Positions 16,082 through 23,476 of a stretch of 32,229 nt of DNA are shown here, piece by piece. Under the pieces are notes generated by a model. It saw only the letters and a list, made by a program, of their open reading frames with translations. It ran no database searches and had not been told where the DNA came from. The position numbers and the translations under genes are program-made. How positions within the stretch are numbered: the first letter of the stretch is position 1; every line of letters begins with the position of its first letter. Source of the stretch: JBJXGF01 sp046153015 (GTDB lineage Bacteria; Actinomycetota; Acidimicrobiia; Acidimicrobiales; CAIXPF01); assembly GCA_046153015.1 (NCBI GenBank), contig JBJXGF010000075.1, positions 1 through 32,229 on the forward strand. The letters run 5' to 3'.

Positions 16082-16090
16082 GCAGCCGGG

Positions 16091-18544
16091 TTACTCCAGC
16101 AGCTCGGCGGCGGCCAGCTCGGCGATGCGGTCCTCGCTGTAGCCGAGCAGCCCGTTGAGGATCTCGAAGGCGTGCTCGCCCAGGGTCGGCCCGCCGCGGG
16201 TAACCGACGCCGGGGTGCGCGACAACGTGAAGCGCGGCCCCTCGACGTAGGTGACCCCCTCGGGCTGGGTGGCATGAGCCACCCGCACCACGTGCCCGCG
16301 GTGCAGGAGCTGCGGGTCGGTGAGGAAATCGGCCGACCGGTTCGCCTTGTGGGCGGGCACGCCGCACGCCGCCAGCTCGGCCGCCGCCTGCTCGGCGTCG
16401 CGAGCCGAGGTCCACGCCGAGATGGCGGCGTCGATCTCCTCGCGGCGAGCCCGCCGCACCGCCGCCCCCAACCCGGCGAGGCCCTCGAGGCCCACCGCGG
16501 CGCACAACGCCCGCCACTGCGCGTCGGTCTCGCACACGACCGCCACCCACTCGTCGACCCCGGCGGCAGGGTGCACGCCGTGGGGGAAGAAGCGCGAGTC
16601 CTCGTTGCCGGCCCGCTCGGCGACGCGCCCGTTCACCTCGTAGTCGAGCAGCGCCGAGGCGAGGAACGGCATCGACGCCTCGGCCTGGGACAGGTCGAGG
16701 TACTGGCCGACGCCGGTGAGGCGGCGGTGCTCGAGCGCGGCCAGCACCCCGGCGAGCAGGAAGCGGGGCGCCACGGTGTCGGTGTACGCGCCGAACGGCC
16801 CGGCGGGGCCGCGGTCGGGCCAGCCGCACAGGTAGTGGAACCCGGCGACCGCGGCGGCCATCGTGCCGTAGCCGGCCAGCCGGGCGTGGGGGCCGGTCTG
16901 GCCGAGCAGGCAGGTGCTGGCCATGATCAGCCCGGGGTTGACCGCCCGGAACTGCTCGTAGCCGAGGCCCCAGCCGGCGAGCACGCCGGGCGAGTACGCC
17001 TCGAGCACCACGTCGGCCCAGCGCACGAGGTCGAGCAGCACCTCGCGGCCCTCGGGGCGGTCGAGGCGCAGCGCCAGGCCGAGCTTGCCGGCGTTGTTGT
17101 TGTGGTAGAGCCCGGAGTACTCCACGTCGGCGTCGTCGTTGCGGAACGGCTGCAGGGTGCGGGCCGTGTCGAGGCGCAGCGAGCTCTCGACCCGCACGAC
17201 CGTGGCGCCGTGGTCGGCCATCACCCGGCTGGCGGCCGGGCCGGCCATGACCCACATGAGATCGACCACCTTCAACCCGGCGAGCGGCGCGCCGGTGGGC
17301 GGGGCCCCCGCCGGGGCCGGGGCCGGCGCGCTGGGGCGGCGGGGCGGCGCGCCCAACACGGCCGCCGTGTGGGCGCCGAGCCGCGGCGCGGCGGGCAGGG
17401 GCGGCCGCGGCGTGGCGCTGAACTTGGCCATCGGCCCGGGGTAGCGGACCCGGCCGAGCTCGCCGTGGTCGACCTCCTCCCACACCTGGCGGTGCGCGAA
17501 CTGGGGCGACTCGCGCACGTCGCGCACGGTCACGATCGGCACGATCAGGAGCTTGCGGGCCAGCGCCTCGTCCATCAGCTCGGCCTTGGTCTTGGTCTGG
17601 AAGAACGCGGTGAGCTCGCGCTTCTCCCGCTCGTACTCCGCCACCGGCTCGCGCCCGTCGAGCAGCATCATCGTGTAGTTCAGCCAGTCCTTGTCCCGGG
17701 TGGCGGCGTCGACGAAGCCCTCCTCGTGCGCCCAGTCCATGAGCCGGCGGGTGAAGGGCCCGAACGAGGCGCCGAACAGGAAGATGCAGACGATGAACCC
17801 GTCCTTGCACGGGAACGTGAGCTGCACGTCGAGCGCGCCGAGCTTGACGCCGCGCCCGGAGCGGGTGTTGCCGGCGCCGTGCAGCGCGGCGGCCAGCATC
17901 TGCGAGATGCAGGCCTGGTTGGCCGCCTGAGCAGCCGAGACGTCGACGTGCTGGCCGAGGCCGGAGCGGGCCCGCTCGTGCAGCGCGATCAGCGCCGCGC
18001 CGGCGGCTTCGGCGGCGGCGTGGAACCCGGCCTGGCCCTCGGGGCCGGGACGCACCGGCGGCCGGTCCTCGTCGCCGTTGAGCACGAGCGAGCCCGAGGC
18101 GGCGAGGATCGTGAGGTCCGACGCCGGCCACTGCGCCTTCGGCCCGCCGCCGCCGAAGGGCGTGATCGACACGTGCACCAGCGCGGGGTTACGCGCGGCC
18201 AGCTCCTCGGGGCCGAGGCCCAGCTCGGCGAGGCGGCCCGGCGCCTCGCACTCGACCAGCACGTCGGCCCCCGCGGCCAGCTCGCGCAGCTGGGCGGCGC
18301 CGGCCGGGTCGGTCCAGTCGAGCACCACGCTCTGCTTGCCCCGGTTGTGGGCCCAGAAGCGCAGCGACCGCTCGGGCTCGAGGGCCGGGTCGACCCCAGC
18401 GCCGGCGAAGGGCCCGACCCGCCGGGCGCTCGATCCCCCCGGCGGCTCCACCAGGATCACCTCAGCGCCCAGCGCGGCGAGGATCTGCCCGCACAGCTGA
18501 CCCCGTTCGTCGGTGAGGTCGAGCACCCGGACTGCGCTCAGCAT
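16091..18544 (-). CDS. Tandem-domain CaiB/BaiF CoA-transferase
   Basis: This 817-residue protein has two class III CoA-transferase domains (about 1-395 and 420-817) joined by a Pro/Ala linker (about 397-418). Each has the family opening (VRVLDLTDERG; LKVVDLMWVMAGP) and the late GxGQ motif. In the second domain GAYTD supplies D589, the expected nucleophile equivalent to formyl-CoA transferase D169. In the first domain the matching region reads PGPEGQAGFH with no aspartate, so that half is probably structural or binds a second ligand. It is predicted to move CoA between carboxylic acids; the substrate is unknown. The 3' end is 9 bp from the convergent WXG100-like gene. Confidence 0.85.
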   Translation of the reverse strand: MLSAVRVLDLTDERGQLCGQILAALGAEVILVEPPGGSSARRVGPFAGAGVDPALEPERSLRFWAHNRGKQSVVLDWTDPAGAAQLRELAAGADVLVECEAPGRLAELGLGPEELAARNPALVHVSITPFGGGGPKAQWPASDLTILAASGSLVLNGDEDRPPVRPGPEGQAGFHAAAEAAGAALIALHERARSGLGQHVDVSAAQAANQACISQMLAAALHGAGNTRSGRGVKLGALDVQLTFPCKDGFIVCIFLFGASFGPFTRRLMDWAHEEGFVDAATRDKDWLNYTMMLLDGREPVAEYEREKRELTAFFQTKTKAELMDEALARKLLIVPIVTVRDVRESPQFAHRQVWEEVDHGELGRVRYPGPMAKFSATPRPPLPAAPRLGAHTAAVLGAPPRRPSAPAPAPAGAPPTGAPLAGLKVVDLMWVMAGPAASRVMADHGATVVRVESSLRLDTARTLQPFRNDDADVEYSGLYHNNNAGKLGLALRLDRPEGREVLLDLVRWADVVLEAYSPGVLAGWGLGYEQFRAVNPGLIMASTCLLGQTGPHARLAGYGTMAAAVAGFHYLCGWPDRGPAGPFGAYTDTVAPRFLLAGVLAALEHRRLTGVGQYLDLSQAEASMPFLASALLDYEVNGRVAERAGNEDSRFFPHGVHPAAGVDEWVAVVCETDAQWRALCAAVGLEGLAGLGAAVRRARREEIDAAISAWTSARDAEQAAAELAACGVPAHKANRSADFLTDPQLLHRGHVVRVAHATQPEGVTYVEGPRFTLSRTPASVTRGGPTLGEHAFEILNGLLGYSEDRIAELAAAELLE

Positions 18545-18614
18545 CTCGCTCTCGTCTCCCCCGTCGCCCGCGATGTCCGGGGGGAATCATGCCTGCTGGC
18601 GCGGCGACGCGGGC

Positions 18615-18620
18615 TAGAAA
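18615..18620 (+). promoter_or_regulatory. Possible -10 element (TAGAAA) of the YbaK gene
   Basis: TAGAAA ends 8 nt before the ATG at 18629 and no clear Shine-Dalgarno follows, the same layout as other leaderless-type starts in this window. The sixth base deviates from TANNNT, so support is weak. Confidence 0.25.
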
Positions 18621-18628
18621 CGGGCGCG

Positions 18629-19114
18629 ATGGCCGCCAAGGGCACCCCGGCCACGCTGGCCGCCCAGCGGGCCGAGATCGCGTTCACCCTCCACGAGTAC
18701 ACCGCCGCCGGCGACGGCGGCGACGCGGGGTACGGCGCCGAGGCAGCCGCCGCGCTCGGCGTCGACCCGGCGCGGGTGTTCAAGACGCTCGTGGTCGAGC
18801 TCGACAGCGGGCTGGCGGTGGCGGTGGCGCCGGTGACCGGCCCGCTCGACCTGAAGGCGCTGGCCGCCGCGCTCGGGGCCAAGCGGGCGGCGCTCGCCGA
18901 GCCGGGCGCGGCCGAGCGGGCCACCGGCTACGTGGTGGGCGGCATCAGCCCCCTCGGCCAGCGGCGGGCGCTGCCGATGGTGCTCGACGAGTCGGCGCTC
19001 GCCCACCCGACCGTGTTCGTGAGCGCCGGGCGGCGCGGCCTCGAGATCGCGCTCGCTCCGGCCGACCTCCTGCGCCTCACGAACGCTAGAGCGGCCCCGT
19101 TGGCGCGACGCTGA
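18629..19114 (+). CDS. ybaK: Cys-tRNA(Pro)/Cys-tRNA(Cys) deacylase YbaK
   Basis: This 161-residue protein follows E. coli YbaK closely. V50-F-K52-T-L carries the essential lysine, AVAPVTGPLDLKALAAALGAKR the central strand and helix, and TGYVVGGISPLGQRRALP the substrate loop. It clears cysteine wrongly attached to tRNA(Pro) in the cytoplasm. It is divergent from the CoA-transferase gene (84-bp gap) and its last 29 bp overlap the convergent deacetylase gene. A second, more divergent family member is at 178-681. Start choice is supported by homology length; no good ribosome binding site is visible. Confidence 0.9.
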   Translation: MAAKGTPATLAAQRAEIAFTLHEYTAAGDGGDAGYGAEAAAALGVDPARVFKTLVVELDSGLAVAVAPVTGPLDLKALAAALGAKRAALAEPGAAERATGYVVGGISPLGQRRALPMVLDESALAHPTVFVSAGRRGLEIALAPADLLRLTNARAAPLARR

Positions 19115-20105
19115 CCGGGCTCGTGGTGGTGGTCGTGGCGGCGGGGCCGGTGCGGCTGCGGGTCGGCGGCGCCGGCTTGGAGGCGGACGCAGTGGTGGAG
19201 GTGGCGGCCCGGGCCGCGGCCTTCGCCGCCTGCTCGGGGGAGGGGGCGAGGTAGGACTCGAGGCGGCCGAAGGACAGGCCCGCGTCCTTCGCCATGCTCA
19301 TCAGCAGCACGAGGTTGCCGTAGAGGTCCTCCCGGAAGTGGTTGATCACGATCATGCCCGGCGCCAGCTTCGGCCCGTCGACCACGATCTCGCCGTAGAC
19401 GCCCGAGGCGTGCCACATGGCCACCGCGGCCAACCCGCACTCGGCCACCACCCGGCGGGTGGTGTTGTCGTACTCGCCGTACGGCGGGCGGAACAGGGTC
19501 GGGCGCTCGCCGAAGGTCCGCTCCATGTAGTCCCCGGCGCCGCAGATCTCCCGCCGCTGGACGGCCGCGCTCTTGCCCCGCAGGCTGCGGTGGGAGTAGC
19601 TGTGCCCGTGCAGCACGGCGCCGGCCATGCGCAGATCCTCGAAGTACGCGAGGTTGGCGGCCACGGCGTCGGGCAGCACGAACAACGACACGGGCAGGCG
19701 GTGCTCCCGCAGGAGCGGGCCGATCCGCGGGTCGAGCAGCGCGATCCCGTCGTCGATCGTCACGAAGATCACCGGATCGGTGGTGGGGACCTTGCGCACC
19801 ACCGGGGCGAGGCCGGCGGCGCTGAGCGGCGGCGTGACCGAGGCCGCGGCCTGCACGCCGACGAGCGGGGCGCCGCCCGGCCGCGCCGCCAGCGGGACCC
19901 CGCCGAGCTCGCCCTGGTAGCCGCGGCCCACGCCCTCGAGCCCCCCGGCCGCGCTGGAGGTGGTGGAAGCGGGCGCGCTGGTGGGGGGCGCATCGGGGGC
20001 GGCCGGCGGCGATCCCGTCGACGCCGAGGCCTGACGCAGCAGGCGGGCGTCTCCCACGGTCTGGAGGCGAAGGCCGAAGAGCACGGCCGCGCACGCGCCG
20101 ACCAC
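19086..20105 (-). CDS. Polysaccharide deacetylase (NodB-like, CE4), membrane-anchored
   Basis: From the GTG at 20105 the protein has 339 residues. The NodB metal and catalytic motifs are present: TIDDG (116-120), H168-SYS-H172, RPPYGEYD (206-213) and H256 in IVINHF. It should remove acetyl groups from surface glycans such as peptidoglycan or capsule. A Ser/Thr/Pro/Ala-rich linker (about 28-110) and a Thr/Ala/Pro tail (about 300-339) flank the domain. The GTG would start inside the hydrophobic helix. The same frame reads open to ATC 20159 and encodes IRRSSRTG plus an alanine-rich stretch, a proper signal-anchor, but with no ATG, GTG or TTG. The true start is therefore unresolved. The tail overlaps ybaK by 29 bp. 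Confidence 0.82.
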   Translation of the reverse strand: MVGACAAVLFGLRLQTVGDARLLRQASASTGSPPAAPDAPPTSAPASTTSSAAGGLEGVGRGYQGELGGVPLAARPGGAPLVGVQAAASVTPPLSAAGLAPVVRKVPTTDPVIFVTIDDGIALLDPRIGPLLREHRLPVSLFVLPDAVAANLAYFEDLRMAGAVLHGHSYSHRSLRGKSAAVQRREICGAGDYMERTFGERPTLFRPPYGEYDNTTRRVVAECGLAAVAMWHASGVYGEIVVDGPKLAPGMIVINHFREDLYGNLVLLMSMAKDAGLSFGRLESYLAPSPEQAAKAAARAATSTTASASKPAPPTRSRTGPAATTTTTSPVSVAPTGPL

Positions 20106-20167
20106 GAGCGCCGCCGCCGCCGCCGTTGCGGCCAGCCCTGTACGAGAGGATCGTCTGATAGCGGCGG

Positions 20168-20173
20168 AGCCTA
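20168..20173 (-). promoter_or_regulatory. Candidate -10 element (TAGGCT) of the deacetylase gene
   Basis: On the minus strand TAGGCT fits TANNNT and ends 8 nt before the in-frame ATC at 20159. This matches the leaderless layout of other genes here and supports translation starting upstream of the GTG at 20105. Confidence 0.3.
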
Positions 20174-20192
20174 GGAGCGCCGTTTCGGGCGG

Positions 20193-20216
20193 CGAGAAGC
20201 CGGACGGGGCTTCTCG
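20193..20216. repeat. 9-bp perfect inverted repeat with 6-nt spacer
   Basis: CGAGAAGCC (20193-20201) pairs perfectly with GGCTTCTCG (20208-20216). It lies in the 175-bp region between the divergent deacetylase and glgB1 genes, directly next to a second inverted repeat. It could be an operator or an RNA hairpin; no T-run follows on either strand. Confidence 0.5.
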
Positions 20217-20217
20217 A

Positions 20218-20235
20218 ACGGGTCATTCTACCCGT
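20218..20235. repeat. 6-bp perfect inverted repeat ACGGGT-CATTCT-ACCCGT
   Basis: It starts one base after the previous repeat and has the same 6-nt spacer. It lies about 30 bp upstream of the candidate glgB1 -10, a typical operator or activator position. Confidence 0.45.
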
Positions 20236-20267
20236 CGGCCCCGCGCCGCCGCTCGGCCGGCATCCTC

Positions 20268-20273
20268 TATCGT
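20268..20273 (+). promoter_or_regulatory. Candidate -10 element (TATCGT) of glgB1-glgC
   Basis: TATCGT fits TANNNT and ends 7 nt before the GTG start at 20281, which has no Shine-Dalgarno. A leaderless transcript is likely. The -35 region is GC only, so an activator bound at the upstream inverted repeats may be needed. Confidence 0.4.
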
Positions 20274-20280
20274 CGGATGG

Positions 20281-22197
20281 GTGGCGCCCCCGCTCCGGCC
20301 GCTCTCGGCGCAAGACCGCTGGCTTTTCAACGAAGGCAGCCACGCGCGGCTCTTCGACGTGCTCGGCGCGCACCTCGCCCCGGGCGGCGCCCATTTCCAG
20401 GTGTGGGCGCCGAGCGCGGAGGCGGTGGCGGTCATCGGGGACTTCAACGAGTGGGACCCGCTCGCCCACCCGCTGCACCCTGACGACTCGGGCATCTGGC
20501 ACCGCTTCGTCGACGACGCGGCCCATGGCCAGCGCTACAAGTACCGGGTGACGAGCCGGGGCGGCCACTCGGTCGACAAGGCCGACCCGGTCGGGTTCTT
20601 CCACGAGCCCCCGCCGGGGGCGGCGTCGGTCGTGTGGCGCCTCGACGGCTACGAGTGGGGCGACGCGACGTGGCTGGCGGCGCGGGGCGCCGGCCAGCGG
20701 GTCGACGCGCCGATCTCGATCTACGAGATGCACCTCGGCTCCTGGAACCGGCAGGGCCCGGTGACCTACCGGGACCTCGCGCCCCGCCTCGCCGACCACG
20801 TGGAGCGCTGCGGGTTCACCCACGTGGAGCTGCTGCCGATCATGGAGCACCCCTTCTACGGGAGCTGGGGCTACCAGACCACCGGCTACTTCGCCCCCAC
20901 CGCCCGGTACGGCCAGCCCCAGGACCTGATGGCCTTCGTCGACCACCTCCACCAGCGGGGCATCGGCGTGATCCTCGACTGGGTGCCCTCGCACTTCCCC
21001 ACCGACGCGCACGGCCTCGCCACCTTCGACGGCACCCACCTCTTCGAGCACGAGGACCCGCGCCTCGGCCACCACCCCGACTGGCGCAGCGCGATCTTCA
21101 ACTACGACCGCCACGAGGTGCGCTCGTTCCTGCTGTCCTCGGCGCTGTTCTGGCTGGAGCGCTACCACGCCGACGGGCTGCGGGTCGACGCCGTGGCCTC
21201 GATGCTCTATCGCGACTACTCCCGGCGCGCCGGGGAGTGGATCGCCAACGAGCAAGGCGGGCGGGAGAACCTCGGCGCCATCCGGTTCCTGCGCCAGCTC
21301 AACGAGACCGTCGAGGCCGCCCACCCCGACGTCGCCACCTACGCCGAGGAGTCGACCGCCTGGCCGGGGGTGTCCCGCCCCACCGCCGACGGCGGCCTCG
21401 GCTTCGGCTTCAAATGGGACATGGGCTGGATGCACGACACGCTGCGCTACCTCGCCCGTGACCCCGTGCACCGGCGCTGGCACCACGACGAGCTGACGTT
21501 CCGCTCCATCTACGCCAACAGCGAGAACTACGTGCTGCCGCTCAGCCACGACGAGGTGGTCTACGGCAAGGGCTCGCTGCTCGCGAAGCAGCCCGGCGAC
21601 TGGTGGCAGCAGCGGGCCGGCCTGCGCCTCCTGTATGGCTGGCAGTTCGCCACGCCGGGCAAGAAGCTGCTGTTCATGGGGGCCGAGATGGGCCAGCCGT
21701 GGGAATGGCATCACGAGCACGACCTGGCCTGGAGCCTGCTCGGCGAGCCCGACTTCGCCGGCATCCTGGCGTGGGTGCGCAGGCTCAACCGGCTCTACCG
21801 CCAGGAGCCGGCCCTGCACGTGGGCGACTGCGAGCCGGCCGGCTTCGAGTGGCTGATCGGCGACGACCGCGACCAGAGCGTGTACGCCTTCCTGCGCCAC
21901 GCGCCCGGCGCGCGGCCGGTGCTGGCCGTGTGCAACTTCACGCCCACCGCCCGGGAGGGCTACCGGGTGGGCGTGCCCGCCGGCGGCGACTGGGAGGAGC
22001 TGGCCAGCAGCGACGACGCCGACTACGGGGGCAGCGGGGTGGGCAACGCCGCCCTCGCCGCGCAGGCCGTGCCCGCCCACGGCAAGGCCTGGTCGCTCGT
22101 GCTGCGGGCGCCGCCGCTCGGCGTCTCGCTGCTCGCCCCCGCCCAGTGGCCGGCCCCCACAGCGAGCCCCCCGCCGAGTCCCCCGCCCCGCCCCTAG
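20281..22197 (+). CDS. glgB: 1,4-alpha-glucan branching enzyme, short form (GlgB1)
   Basis: This 638-residue GH13 enzyme makes alpha-1,6 branches in storage glucan. It has a single CBM48 module (about 25-115) and lacks the extra N-terminal module of full-length GlgB. The catalytic triad is D303 (RVDAVASM), E356 (YAEEST) and D424 (LSHDE). The C-terminus ends in a Pro/Ser-rich tail (about 615-638). It is cotranscribed with glgC, 17 bp downstream. A second, longer GlgB (28660-30837) lies in the opposing operon. The GTG start avoids the out-of-frame ATG at 20277. Confidence 0.92.
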   Translation: MAPPLRPLSAQDRWLFNEGSHARLFDVLGAHLAPGGAHFQVWAPSAEAVAVIGDFNEWDPLAHPLHPDDSGIWHRFVDDAAHGQRYKYRVTSRGGHSVDKADPVGFFHEPPPGAASVVWRLDGYEWGDATWLAARGAGQRVDAPISIYEMHLGSWNRQGPVTYRDLAPRLADHVERCGFTHVELLPIMEHPFYGSWGYQTTGYFAPTARYGQPQDLMAFVDHLHQRGIGVILDWVPSHFPTDAHGLATFDGTHLFEHEDPRLGHHPDWRSAIFNYDRHEVRSFLLSSALFWLERYHADGLRVDAVASMLYRDYSRRAGEWIANEQGGRENLGAIRFLRQLNETVEAAHPDVATYAEESTAWPGVSRPTADGGLGFGFKWDMGWMHDTLRYLARDPVHRRWHHDELTFRSIYANSENYVLPLSHDEVVYGKGSLLAKQPGDWWQQRAGLRLLYGWQFATPGKKLLFMGAEMGQPWEWHHEHDLAWSLLGEPDFAGILAWVRRLNRLYRQEPALHVGDCEPAGFEWLIGDDRDQSVYAFLRHAPGARPVLAVCNFTPTAREGYRVGVPAGGDWEELASSDDADYGGSGVGNAALAAQAVPAHGKAWSLVLRAPPLGVSLLAPAQWPAPTASPPPSPPPRP

Positions 22198-22203
22198 AAG
22201 GAG
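22198..22203 (+). promoter_or_regulatory. Strong ribosome binding site AAGGAG of glgC
   Basis: AAGGAG directly follows the glgB1 stop codon and stands 11 nt before the glgC ATG at 22215. It decides in favour of that start over an internal ATG at 22251 and contrasts with the SD-less start of glgB1. Confidence 0.6.
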
Positions 22204-22214
22204 CGCTCCAGCCC

Positions 22215-23462
22215 ATGTTCGGCTCCGATACCCGGCCGAGAGTGCTGTCGATGGTCCTCGCCGGCGGCGAGGGCCGCCGGCTCGACCCGCTCACGAAGGA
22301 CAGGGCCAAGCCGGCCGTGCCCTTCGGCGGCCACTACCGGATCATCGACTTCGCGCTGTCGAACCTGGCCAACGGCGGCTTCCGGCGCATCGTGGTGCTC
22401 ACCCAGTACAAGAGCCACAGCCTCGACGTGCACATCTCCCGCACCTGGCGGCTCTCGGCGATGCTCGGCAACTACGTGACCACCGTGCCGGCGCAGATGC
22501 GCCGCGGGCCCCGCTGGTTCCTCGGCTCCGCCGACGCGATCTACCAGAATCTCAACATCATCGGCGACGAACGGCCCGACTACATCTTCGTGTTCGGCGC
22601 CGACCACATCTACCGCATGGACCCGAGCCAGATGCTCGACCATCACATGGAGACCGGCGCCGGGGTGACGGTGGCGGGCATCCGTATGCCGATCGAGCAG
22701 GCCGACCAATTCGGTGTGATCGAGCGGGACGCCTCGACCTCGGCAATCACCGGGTTCCGGGAGAAGCCGACCGAGAACGTGGTGGGCCTGGCCGATGCGC
22801 CGCATCAGGTGCTGGCCTCGATGGGCAACTACGTGTTCACCACCGAGGCCCTCCTCGACGCGGTGTCGGCCGACGCCGACGACCCCACCAGCCGCCACGA
22901 CATCGGCGGCAACCTGGTGCCCCGGCTGGTCACCGAGAAGAAGGCCAACGTCTACGACTTCACCACCAACCGGGTGCCGGGCGAGACCAGCCGCGACAAG
23001 GGCTATTGGCGCGATGTGGGCACGCTCGACTCGTACTACGAGGCCCATATGGACCTCGTGGATCCGCACCCGATATTCAACCTGTACAACGACGAGTGGC
23101 CGATCTACACCTCGCAGAAGATGCTGCCGCCGGGCAAGCTCGTGGTGGACGGCCTGGCCGGGCCGCCGCACGTGGAGGACGCGATCGTCTCGAACGGCAC
23201 GATCGTGTCCGGCGCCACCGTGCGCCGTTCGGTGCTCTCCACCGGCGTGCGGGTGCTCGGCGGGGCGCTGGTGGAAGGCTCGATCCTGCTCGACGACGTG
23301 GTGATCGGCGAGCGGGCCGTGATCCGCAACGCGGTGATCGACAAGAACGTCCGGGTGCCCGCCGGGGCCCGCATCGGGGTGGACCGCCCGAGCGACGACG
23401 CCCGGTTCGTGGTCTCGCCGAGCGGCATCGTCGCCATCGGCAAGGGCCAGCCGATCACCTGA
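22215..23462 (+). CDS. glgC: Glucose-1-phosphate adenylyltransferase
   Basis: This 415-residue enzyme makes ADP-glucose from ATP and glucose-1-phosphate, the committed step of classical glycogen synthesis. The nucleotide-binding start LAGGEGRRLDPLTKDRAKPAVPFGG-type motif lies at about 15-37 and the catalytic loop FVFGADHIYRMD follows. The FREKP motif that binds glucose-1-phosphate is also present. The C-terminal third has the hexapeptide left-handed beta-helix (repeats such as VSNGTIVSGATV and VRRSVLSTGV). Length is normal for actinobacterial GlgC. It lies 17 bp after glgB1 and ends 14 bp from the stop of the convergent glgA, the enzyme expected to use its product. Confidence 0.95.
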   Translation: MFGSDTRPRVLSMVLAGGEGRRLDPLTKDRAKPAVPFGGHYRIIDFALSNLANGGFRRIVVLTQYKSHSLDVHISRTWRLSAMLGNYVTTVPAQMRRGPRWFLGSADAIYQNLNIIGDERPDYIFVFGADHIYRMDPSQMLDHHMETGAGVTVAGIRMPIEQADQFGVIERDASTSAITGFREKPTENVVGLADAPHQVLASMGNYVFTTEALLDAVSADADDPTSRHDIGGNLVPRLVTEKKANVYDFTTNRVPGETSRDKGYWRDVGTLDSYYEAHMDLVDPHPIFNLYNDEWPIYTSQKMLPPGKLVVDGLAGPPHVEDAIVSNGTIVSGATVRRSVLSTGVRVLGGALVEGSILLDDVVIGERAVIRNAVIDKNVRVPAGARIGVDRPSDDARFVVSPSGIVAIGKGQPIT

Positions 23463-23476
23463 GCGCGCCGGGTCGG

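Noticed and set aside
16172..19114. A 980-codon plus-strand frame antisense to the CoA-transferase and continuing into ybaK
   Set aside because: Long antisense frames are expected at this GC content. Only the last 161 codons resemble a real protein.
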